The notes under the pieces were generated by a model, which saw only the letters and a list, made by a program, of their open reading frames with translations, did no database searches and was not told the origin of the DNA. From positions 3,725,501 to 3,789,500 of the forward strand of contig NZ_CP019687.1 of the NCBI RefSeq assembly GCF_002003265.1: 64,000 bases of DNA. Direction: 5' to 3'. This stretch comes from Paenibacillus larvae subsp. larvae (GTDB lineage Bacteria > Bacillota > Bacilli > Paenibacillales > NBRC-103111). How positions within the stretch are numbered: position 1 is the stretch's first letter; each line of letters opens with the position of its first letter. The translations under genes and the position numbers were made by a program. Below, in pieces: positions 8,929-15,649 of this stretch.

Positions 8929-10293
8929 ATGGATAGTCGAATTGCGCTGCGTGTTGAACTTGAAAATGCCATATCAGAAGCCGGATGTACGTTATCAAAA
9001 CTTCAGCAGATAGGAGGCTCTCATATAGGGAATCTAAGTGATATCCTCCGAAGGGAAGGAAGACTCCGGCCTATCACTATGAAACAGTTAGATACGTTAA
9101 CAGAAGCCCTCGACTTACCAGAAGGACATTACTATGATCTATACCTTGCTGAGTGTTTCTTTAACAACAGATTGGCAGTTCCCAGAATGAAATCCTTTTT
9201 AATTCGCTGTTCCGAGCTGGGGAAAACCGACTTGATCATGAAGGCCATACATATCTTAGTGGAGCATCCCAAGTACATCGAACTTCTTTTTTCTGTAGCA
9301 GAGGAATTATATCTGAATGGTCTTGTTGAAGAGTCGCTTCTTTTTTATGAGGAAGTCATTGAGGAGGAAAAGCTTAATCACTCGGATCGTTTGGCTATCA
9401 GTCATTACCGAATTTTCAGGGCGAGTATCGGAGCTAATGCCGAAGAAAATTATAAAGCAGTGATTCGTTTTGAAGACTTCCGTAAAAAACTCCCTGAGGC
9501 TTTTCAATTGGATGCCTTATTGCAGTTAACGAATGTTTGCCTTTCTCTTGGTAAATGGAACCTAACTGAGCAATTTGCTGATGAATTAAGAATACTCGCT
9601 ACGATCAGATACCAGGAAGAGCTGCTAATGAAAAAGAACAACAGTGAATCAGAACCACTGAAAACAGAACGCCCTCTTGTTGTGTATTATGGCCAATCCT
9701 ATCTGATAAAGAGTATTGCACTATTCAAACAAGGCCATTATGAGAAGACGAAACAATATATAGAAGGATATGAAGATCTTAGTTGGTTTGAGATTTTAGA
9801 CGAACAAGGTAAGAAAGAAGTAGACAACTTCCGCCTTTGGGCAAGAGCAAATAAATATGGTACAAAACTACTTTTAGGGGATGATCTCAGTGTACTTGAT
9901 GAATACGTAAATTATCTTGCCGAGCATCCAAATGATATTCCTGAAGGTCTTCTCCTGATTACAAAAGCCGCAAATGCACATGGATTTTCCATAGATCATA
10001 TCTTAGAACAGTTCCCTGAGCCTTCTTTAGAAAATGATGTAAACGTTGTAAGGATTGAATATCATATTGAATTTTATTACCAAAAAGGAATATATGAGTT
10101 GAATCAACAGCGCTTTACTACAGGATTGGAATCCATCTTACACTGTCTATCCCTGTCTATCCCTACAAAAAGACACTCTATATCTATATTGTGTGCAGCC
10201 CAGTTTGAGCAGTATCAAAACAATGCTTCGGACCCCCAAAGGGAAAAAATCGGAAACTTGATGAAAGAGGTGTTGGAGGTTGAAAAAATCTAA
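8929..10293 (+). CDS. HTH-TPR peptide-pheromone receptor, AloR/AimR-like
   Basis: A 454-residue regulator with an N-terminal XRE-like HTH (about residues 8-60; SEAGCTLSKLQQIGGSHIGN) followed by helical TPR-like repeats to the C-terminus, the layout of the RRNPPA family (Rgg, NprR, PlcR, AimR). The AloR receptors of Paenibacillus and phage AimR are the closest match I can name from layout and from the gene beside it. ATG 8929 has AAAAGGAGG ending 6 nt upstream; an ATG at 8923 sits on that site. The 3' end overlaps a tiny secreted-peptide gene by 14 nt, as is usual for such receptor-pheromone pairs. It probably binds the imported mature peptide and switches nearby promoters; the two toxin-like cassettes downstream are likely targets, but this is inference. 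Confidence 0.78.
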   Translation: MDSRIALRVELENAISEAGCTLSKLQQIGGSHIGNLSDILRREGRLRPITMKQLDTLTEALDLPEGHYYDLYLAECFFNNRLAVPRMKSFLIRCSELGKTDLIMKAIHILVEHPKYIELLFSVAEELYLNGLVEESLLFYEEVIEEEKLNHSDRLAISHYRIFRASIGANAEENYKAVIRFEDFRKKLPEAFQLDALLQLTNVCLSLGKWNLTEQFADELRILATIRYQEELLMKKNNSESEPLKTERPLVVYYGQSYLIKSIALFKQGHYEKTKQYIEGYEDLSWFEILDEQGKKEVDNFRLWARANKYGTKLLLGDDLSVLDEYVNYLAEHPNDIPEGLLLITKAANAHGFSIDHILEQFPEPSLENDVNVVRIEYHIEFYYQKGIYELNQQRFTTGLESILHCLSLSIPTKRHSISILCAAQFEQYQNNASDPQREKIGNLMKEVLEVEKI

Positions 10294-10456
10294 GAAGTTG
10301 CTATTAAGTGTTGTATTGGCTACCGCAATACTAGGCAGTGGAATTACTCTCAGTACGCTACAAGTTACCTCTGAAGGTTCTGCTGTCGCTGCTATACATG
10401 GATCTGGTCAGGCACCTACTATGTCTGTTGCTATCATACATGGATCTGGACAATAA
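10280..10456 (+). CDS. Secreted pheromone precursor with two IHGSGQ repeats
   Basis: A 58-residue ORF: basic start (LKKSKKLLLS), hydrophobic export segment (VVLATAILGSGITLS), then a short tail holding the near-repeat VAAIHGSGQ and, at the very C-terminus, VAIIHGSGQ. This is the layout of Phr/AloP/AimP-type signalling peptides: export, cleavage of a C-terminal 5-8-mer, re-import by an oligopeptide permease and binding to the TPR receptor. The start is TTG 10280 with AAAGAGGTG 7 nt upstream, inside the end of the receptor gene (14-nt overlap), so translation is coupled. Two pheromone copies in one precursor is the notable feature. The exact mature peptide cannot be read from DNA. Confidence 0.75.
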   Translation: MKKSKKLLLSVVLATAILGSGITLSTLQVTSEGSAVAAIHGSGQAPTMSVAIIHGSGQ

Positions 10457-10473
10457 AAAATTTCTAGGCCCTA

Positions 10474-10503
10474 AATAACCGGCTTCTTGAGCCGGTTATT
10501 TTC
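10474..10503 (+). terminator. Terminator of the receptor-pheromone unit
   Basis: AAATAACCGGCT and AGCCGGTTATTT pair around a 5-6 nt loop, 18 nt after the pheromone gene, with a T-rich tail. It separates the signalling pair from the first toxin-like cassette, which therefore needs its own promoter. Confidence 0.75.
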
Positions 10504-10630
10504 ACTACCTCTTAATCCGGATCGGGAAATCCGGATTGCATTTACAGGTTTGACGCGCATGCCTCTTCGTAAAGCCTAAACAACTCCTCTCGCAAAAAAA
10601 AAATAAACTGGAAAAATGTAGAACCAATGC

Positions 10631-10636
10631 TATAAT
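10631..10636 (+). promoter_or_regulatory. Candidate -10 box of the first prepropeptide gene
   Basis: A perfect TATAAT lies 35 nt upstream of ATG 10671. The expected -35 position (about 10608-10613, CTGGAA) is poor, which would fit an activator-dependent promoter. Confidence 0.4.
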
Positions 10637-10670
10637 ATGTGAGAAAATTATCTTGTGGGAGGTTTTTTGA

Positions 10671-11180
10671 ATGGTTGGTAAAAAAGTGAAGATTTGTTTA
10701 GCAACATTGGCATTGCTTATCGGATTATCTGCAATTACACCTGCTGCCTTTGCGACAGAAAAAGGAAGTCCACGAATAGAAGAAAAGAACATTTATACAC
10801 CAACTAAAGAAGAATTGAAACAATTAAGCTTATCAGACATTGAAATCAAACAATTATTTGGAATGAAGAGTACCGGAATTACACTCTACTATGGTGAGGC
10901 TTATAACTCAAATGGTGACTTAATTACGGATGGCGAACATAGAGTGAAAAGAGGGAAACTAAGTTGGGCCGTTAAAGCATTAAAAAAAGCATGGGATATG
11001 ATTCCCAGTAAGGTAAAAGTAGCAGTTGGTGGAGTGGCAGGATTCGCGAAGCTTCTAGATTTTATCGATCATTATACAGGAGCTGTAGAAGATGCTGTTT
11101 ACGAAGGGTTGATTGCTCTTGGAGTTAACAAAACTGTGGCTTGGTGGATAATGAAGATTTTAACATCACTTGCATTTTAA
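10671..11180 (+). CDS. Secreted prepropeptide, bacteriocin/SdpC-like toxin candidate 1
   Basis: A 169-residue protein with a Sec signal peptide (~1-29, KICLATLALLIGLSAITP then AFA), an acidic propeptide (~30-93), and the dibasic site HRVKRG at ~90-95. The segment after Lys-Arg is a 75-residue cationic amphipathic region: GKLSWAVKALKKAWDMIPSK, a Gly/Ala-rich stretch, and a hydrophobic end VAWWIMKILTSLAF. It has no cysteine. ATG 10671 follows GGGAGG. A small membrane protein gene follows 18 nt later. Signal peptide and cleavage site match those of the gene at 11934, while the mature parts differ. Overall plan resembles SDP-type Sec-exported antimicrobial peptides; I do not recognise an exact family, so the toxin role is inferred. 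Confidence 0.7.
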   Translation: MVGKKVKICLATLALLIGLSAITPAAFATEKGSPRIEEKNIYTPTKEELKQLSLSDIEIKQLFGMKSTGITLYYGEAYNSNGDLITDGEHRVKRGKLSWAVKALKKAWDMIPSKVKVAVGGVAGFAKLLDFIDHYTGAVEDAVYEGLIALGVNKTVAWWIMKILTSLAF

Positions 11181-11198
11181 CAGTTAAGGAGGTGAAGC

Positions 11199-11378
11199 AT
11201 GAGTCAAAAATCAGTGGTTTATGGGTTTGTTTTGATTTTTATCATTATTTTTATTGTACTGCCCATTATTTTCCCTCACAATCAAATACTTTATTGGGTG
11301 CGTAATATTCTGTTTATTGCATTATTAATGGGCTTATTGTATGACTTTATACGTTATATAAAGCGAAAAAAGAGTTAA
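11199..11378 (+). CDS. Small two-helix membrane protein, candidate immunity protein 1
   Basis: A 59-residue ORF behind a strong AAGGAGGTGAAGC, 18 nt after the first prepropeptide gene. It is almost entirely membrane-embedded: one segment at ~7-25 (VYGFVLIFIIIFIVLPIIF) and a second at ~33-49 (VRNILFIALLMGLLYDF), ending in a basic tail RYIKRKKS. Size, topology and position are those of bacteriocin self-immunity proteins. No sequence family recognised. Confidence 0.65.
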   Translation: MSQKSVVYGFVLIFIIIFIVLPIIFPHNQILYWVRNILFIALLMGLLYDFIRYIKRKKS

Positions 11379-11933
11379 AGCATTTTATTTACCCCCGTAA
11401 AGTAGACAGCCGTGAAGCTCAACGAGATGATTTAAAAATGGAACATGAACATCTATAATGTCTCGTGGAACTTGAGAAACCACTATTTTCAAACAAATGC
11501 ACCTCCTCATGCTTTTGCAACCATTCTACAATATTGGACCTATTTTTGCAACCAAACTTAACGAGCAATACAAAAAGCGCCAAAATTAACTGTTGAGGCG
11601 CTCACGCTTTTTATGGCAATGTGCAAAGAAATAGCTCCCCAAGTTGCAGGGAGCTATCATGAAAATGTTCGGTGGGAAACAAGATTGCTGTAAGAATAGC
11701 ATAAGTAGCGACACTTATTCAAGTTCGGATTTAGGAATCATTTGCTTAGCACTGGCATAGTATAAATTGAACCATTCTTCCTACACCCATGGAAAAAGGA
11801 TCACGTTGGTATTAATTTGTGCAACATGATCTTCTTTTTGAACAGTGGGTCTTGCTCATATTGAGAATAGTTATCATTTATCCCACATTTTATGGTATAC
11901 TCTTTTTGTTATTAAAAAAGTGGAGGTTGGAAA
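11379..11933. other. Spacer between the two toxin-like cassettes
   Basis: No intact gene seen. Three stem-loops occur: AGCGCC/GGCGCT at about 11577-11605, ATAGCTCCC/GGGAGCTAT at 11631-11658, and GATCACGTTG/CAACATGATC at 11800-11832 followed by TTCTTTTTG, which looks like a terminator. A minus-strand tail (WFNLYYASAKQMIPKSELE, stop near 11718) looks like the end of a lost gene. A TATACT box lies at 11896-11901 before the next cassette. Confidence 0.45.
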
Positions 11934-12464
11934 ATGAACAAAAATATTAAGATTACTTGCGCAACGTTAGCTTTAGCCATGGGTTTGACAGTTATCACAC
12001 CAAGCGTTTCTGCATTTGCTGCTGAAAAACAAATGACACAGACTATATATTTAGAACCAGAATTAGATCATGTTGTTAATTTAGGTGGAGAAGAAGGTTA
12101 TAAACTTTTAGAACAAATAGAAAGCATTCCTGATGAAATAATTAATACCAATGATGCAAATCAAATAAATGCATACTTAAAAGAAAAAAATATAGACTTT
12201 ACAGTTAAATCCGACAGAGTCAAACGCGGATGGCTGGGTTGTTCTTTAGCTATTGCAGGAGCTATTGTAACGACTGCAATTCCAATTGCTAAATTAGCTA
12301 AAATTAAAAGTCTTGTGAATGCACTTGGTGGAGTTAAAGAAGCTGCAAAAATTATTTGGGGTGCTACTACCAAAGGCGAGAAATGGAAAGCTTTAGGTGA
12401 AGCTGGCAAAGACTTAGTAGCAGAGCTTGCAGGCATAACAGCTGTAAAAACAGCTTGCTTCTAG
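11934..12464 (+). CDS. Secreted prepropeptide, toxin candidate 2 with terminal cysteines
   Basis: A 176-residue protein built like the one at 10671: signal peptide (~1-29, KITCATLALAMGLTVITP then AFA), acidic propeptide (~30-95), and DRVKRG at ~94-99. The 78-residue segment after Lys-Arg starts GWLGCSLAIAGAIVTTAI and ends TAVKTACF, so its only two cysteines lie near its two ends and could close it into a loop by one disulfide. It is Ala/Gly/Lys-rich and amphipathic. ATG 11934 has GGAGG 7 nt upstream. A small membrane protein gene starts 9 nt after the stop. I infer an antimicrobial or cannibalism-type toxin; circular bacteriocins and SdpC are analogies, not matches. Confidence 0.7.
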   Translation: MNKNIKITCATLALAMGLTVITPSVSAFAAEKQMTQTIYLEPELDHVVNLGGEEGYKLLEQIESIPDEIINTNDANQINAYLKEKNIDFTVKSDRVKRGWLGCSLAIAGAIVTTAIPIAKLAKIKSLVNALGGVKEAAKIIWGATTKGEKWKALGEAGKDLVAELAGITAVKTACF

Positions 12465-12473
12465 GAGACTGAT

Positions 12474-12719
12474 ATGATTTGGATAATTATACTATATACT
12501 ATTCTTGCTGTGAGCTTTTTATTATCATTAATAACTAAAAGTAAGCAAGTGAAAATATTGCAAGAAAATATTTACTCCATCATTACGCGAAATCCCAATG
12601 AAATTCAGCATCTAAAGTTGGACTCAATGTCAGAAATAGAGCAAATAAAAAAGATACGTGAATTATATGGAGTGGATATAAAAACAGCTCATAAAATAGT
12701 AAACAACATTCCAAAATGA
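12474..12719 (+). CDS. Small membrane protein, candidate immunity protein 2
   Basis: An 81-residue protein 9 nt after prepropeptide 2, with TAGGAGA as ribosome-binding site. One N-terminal membrane helix (~2-22, WIIILYTILAVSFLLSLI) is followed by a cytoplasmic, charged helical part ending IREL..GVDIKTAHKIVNN, which resembles the C-terminal fold signature of ribosomal L7/L12 found in many small membrane proteins. It is not similar to the 59-residue protein at 11199. Immunity is inferred from position only. Confidence 0.6.
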   Translation: MIWIIILYTILAVSFLLSLITKSKQVKILQENIYSIITRNPNEIQHLKLDSMSEIEQIKKIRELYGVDIKTAHKIVNNIPK

Positions 12720-12798
12720 GTTACTTAAATGAGGATTCAACGGTCTGTAAGATATAGGAACAAGTCCATACCCCATGCCTAAAAAATTTAATAACGGA

Positions 12799-13354
12799 TT
12801 AACCCCTTAATTTTAATTGGTCCTTTGATACAAGATAACTCCATTCAACTGGTTCGGGAGATCCTCCATTATCCAGTACTTCAGATTTAAGCAGGGTACC
12901 ATCTAAACTAAAGTATAGAGTATTTGTAGAATCGTCAGTATCTTTCCAGTTCCTTTTACTTCATAATCTTCCCCAGCCTGAATAGGTCCAGCTTCTTTTA
13001 TTATCACTTCAGGTACCTGATTAGGCTGAATTACGTAATCTGCCGGAGCAGTACTCGCTATATGGTTGCTTCCCACAAAGTCAGCCTTTTCAGTAACGGA
13101 GGCAGCTGTTGGCAATTTATTGGCTTTTGCTTTAAAAGAAACGGTCACATCGTTCATGCTGGTATTCATATCAGGCATATTAAGGGCCAAAATTGCCCTG
13201 ACCACCAACTATCGTCTAATGCTCCCGTGGTGCCATTAGGGAGTGTTCCTGTCATGGAATTAGGAATATAGGTAACATTATCATTTAATACAGTTTTTAG
13301 AATGATGTCTTTCCAATCCTGTTTACCGGAAACTATAAGTTCACTCCAAAACAT
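12799..13354 (-). pseudogene. Surface-protein repeat-domain gene fragment, frameshifted
   Basis: Three minus-strand frames join into one protein-like reading: WSELIVSGKQDWKDIILKT...GTLPNGTTGALDDSWW, then LNMPDMNTSMNDVTVSFKAK...GSNHIASTAPADYVIQP...EDYEVKGTG, then DTDDSTNTLYFSLDG...VEWSYLVSKDQLKLRG. The pattern (periodic NDVTVSFKAKAN, TEKADFVGSN) resembles DUF11/isopeptide-type repeat domains of Gram-positive surface proteins. There are two frameshifts (near 13200 and 12945) and the 5' end is cut where the IS5 sequence begins, about 13355. It is dead. Confidence 0.6.
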
Positions 13355-13368
13355 GATAAACTTTCCAT

Positions 13369-13900
13369 ATGGAAAAACGATACGAAATACGCGATGATCA
13401 ATGGGAAAAAATTAAAGATTTACTGCCACCAGAACGAAAACCTCAAGGTGGGCGCATTGCGAAAGACAATCGCATGATGCTAAATGCCATGCTTTGGGTT
13501 GCAAGGTCTGGAGCACCTTGGCGGGATTTACCCGAGCATTATGGTTCATGGAAAACAGTGTATACTCGTTTTCGACGCTGGCAGATGGCCGGCATATGGG
13601 ATGAAATTCTAAAGCAAGTTTCCGTATCTCCCGATTTGGAAAATATCATGATCGACGCAACCATCGTCGCGTCCATCAGCATGGGGCGGGCGCAAAAGGG
13701 GGCAGCAATTTCAGGACATCGGACACTCCAGAGGCGGAATAACAACCAAAATTCATGCCATTGTAGATGCACTTGGAATAATTCAAGAGTTTAAATCTCT
13801 TATTGGTAAGCACTATGATAATGATACGGTACAGGCTTATATAGAATTCCTCGAATTGAAGACTTTTCGTCTTTTCCCACACGATCCTGCCAGGTAATTA
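13369..13900 (+). pseudogene. IS5-family (IS427-like) transposase, truncated
   Basis: Starts with MEKRYEIRDDQWEKIKDLLP and contains RDLPEHYGSWKTVYTRFRRW and the first catalytic Asp region (MIDATIVA), typical of IS5/IS427 OrfA. After the AAAAGGGGG run at about 13693-13701 the similarity continues one frame over (HSRGGITTKIHAIVDALG), where this IS group uses programmed frameshifting. The second part then skips to IEFLELKTF and stops; about 100 residues with the remaining catalytic residues are missing. It sits at the broken 5' end of the surface-protein fragment, so it may mark the event that cut that gene. Confidence 0.75.
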
Positions 13901-13942
13901 AAACATAAGAACATGTGAGGGACGTTCTTTACTATGACTTCC

Positions 13943-14185
13943 TTAATTTTTATCTATTTGACGATAAACTGTAGAGCGGCTGATATGCACTTTATACATG
14001 ATCTCATTAATATTTGCCCCGTTCTGGAATATAATTAATCCCAAGATTTTAATGTATCCGTTACTTTCTTGAGGTGGGCCCATATGCTTTCCAAGGTGCC
14101 ATTTTCCGGTTTGATCAAACGAACACCTTTCATTTCATGTCTTTCAATTTTCCATCCGGCGGGAAGGTCGCTCTCCCTTTACTTT
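13943..14185 (-). pseudogene. HTH-protein relic
   Basis: On the minus strand LPAGWKIERHEMKGVRLIKPENGT runs in one frame and continues one frame over as GPPQESNGYIKILGLIIFQNGANINEIM...HISRSTVYRQIDKN to a TAA at 13943-13945. The end looks like the HTH of a resolvase-like or phage regulator. At least one frameshift, near 14090, separates the halves. No start was found. Confidence 0.4.
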
Positions 14186-14381
14186 TGGTTTAAAATATCA
14201 GCAGTATATTTCCTGTTTTCACACTCTCTTTAGGAATAAAAGGGAAATAGAACTAATGGATGATGACATAATCTCATTTTTATTAGATATATTCTATGTT
14301 TTCTTTTTTTTGTGACAATCCGTATATTTTTCCCCTTAAAATTTTAAACGGGCATGTTTTGCATGAAAGATACAGGTATAG

Positions 14382-14582
14382 AATGAGCCAGGGAAGTACA
14401 AGCTAAATGGAAATACAGATATTCTCAACCGCATTTGGTCCGAATTTCTGCGTGTGTCTCATGTTGGAATATATGTGGGAAATGGAAAGATGTATAACGC
14501 CAACAATAAGGGAGTTGGATATACGGACATTAATAGGGGATACTGGGCCAAGCATCGTCTTACGTTTGGACGAATAAAATAG
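14382..14582 (+). pseudogene. NlpC/P60 endopeptidase 3' fragment
   Basis: The frame reads NGNTDILNRIWSEFLRVSHV, GIYVGNGKMYNANNKGVGYT and ends YWAKHRLTFGRIK. HVGIYVGNGKM with the conserved His and the closing YW...R are the C-terminal part of NlpC/P60 cell-wall peptidases. The part with the catalytic Cys is missing upstream, where a TAG at 14379-14381 closes the frame. A strong terminator follows at 14644. Confidence 0.6.
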
Positions 14583-14643
14583 ACAGGAATTTGCGAAAAA
14601 CAATCGTATCTGTGTGCATGGGGTCTGATCACCCGCCGTACAG

Positions 14644-14681
14644 TTTCCCAACGCGCGCCGGGAGAGCCGCGCGTTGGGAAA
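14644..14681. terminator. Strong hairpin between convergent units
   Basis: TTTCCCAACGCGC pairs with GCGCGTTGGGAAA (13 bp) around a GC-rich loop. It lies between the NlpC/P60 fragment and the deacetylase gene, which read towards each other, and could end both. Confidence 0.6.
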
Positions 14682-14698
14682 GACTGCATGTACTAACT

Positions 14699-15529
14699 TT
14701 ACAGACGGTTATCTTTCAGGAAATTAAGGTGAAAATGGTCAGCATCATTATATACAGCAAACTGATATCCTTTTTGTTTATAAAATGCAATGATTTCAGG
14801 CAGTACTTGTAAGGTTTCTGGTTTTTCATGCATTAGAACAACCTCTAAGTCTTCTGTCGTTGCCTTTTTAATGTTTTCTACAATTTGTTTTGGATTATCT
14901 TTTAAACTCCAGTCTTTGGAATCGATTGTCCAATCCCAAACTTTAATTCCAGCTTTTGCAATTTGGTTGCGGATCTGCTCACTTTTTAGTCCCGGCGCAG
15001 AGCCGTAAGGCGGGCGGACTAATTTAGGACTAGTCCCTGTAATATCATGGATAAGAGATAATGTTTCTTTCATCTCCGGTACAAACTGTCCGCCGTCGTA
15101 TAACTTTTTGCTATCATGTGTCATACTATGCCCACCCACGTAGTGTCCTTCTTTTACCGCCCGTTGTACATTCTTTTGCAAGCTCGTATTTTTCAGATTG
15201 TTGCCTATCATAAAAAATGTTGCTTTAATGCCATGTTCTTTTAAAACATCCAGGAATTGGCCTGTTAATTTACTAGGACCGTCATCAAATGTAAGGTAAA
15301 CGACTTTTCCCGCAGGTTTCCCATCCTTTTTCTCCGGTTTTGCAGGAGTTGTTTGACTATCCTTAACCTGGTTCTGCTGTTGGGTAACACCTTGCCTGGT
15401 ATTTTCCTCTACGGCCCCATTGGCAATAATAAAAGTGAATTTTTGTATAACAAAGAGCAGTATAATAGCAATTGCCAGTGTAACTCCTAACGATAGTATT
15501 CTTCTTTTATTATTTCGCGATATTTTCAT
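14699..15529 (-). CDS. Membrane-anchored polysaccharide (peptidoglycan) deacetylase
   Basis: A NodB-domain deacetylase of carbohydrate esterase family 4, expected to remove N-acetyl groups from peptidoglycan outside the cell. One N-terminal membrane helix (~11-30) and a Gln/Lys-rich linker precede the catalytic domain. All motifs are visible: TFDDGP (catalytic Asp and metal Asp), GHSMTHD (metal histidines, second as HD), RPPYGS, WDWTIDSKDW and LMHEK. ATG 15529 is preferred to upstream starts because GTGAGG is 6 nt ahead of it. It is 120 nt downstream of the two-component genes on the same strand and may be their target. Confidence 0.85.
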   Translation of the reverse strand: MKISRNNKRRILSLGVTLAIAIILLFVIQKFTFIIANGAVEENTRQGVTQQQNQVKDSQTTPAKPEKKDGKPAGKVVYLTFDDGPSKLTGQFLDVLKEHGIKATFFMIGNNLKNTSLQKNVQRAVKEGHYVGGHSMTHDSKKLYDGGQFVPEMKETLSLIHDITGTSPKLVRPPYGSAPGLKSEQIRNQIAKAGIKVWDWTIDSKDWSLKDNPKQIVENIKKATTEDLEVVLMHEKPETLQVLPEIIAFYKQKGYQFAVYNDADHFHLNFLKDNRL

Positions 15530-15649
15530 GTTCATCCTCACTTTCTCTATCATTGTTGACTTGATAACCAGATTAATAGAGAAAGATAAAGATAACGTGC
15601 AGGTAATGTCGAAATTAGTTAAAGAAAAAAAACGTGCAGAAACTAATTT

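Noticed and set aside
13359-13885. IS5 element ends
   Set aside because: I looked for terminal inverted repeats near 13359 and 13875 and found no convincing pair or target duplication.
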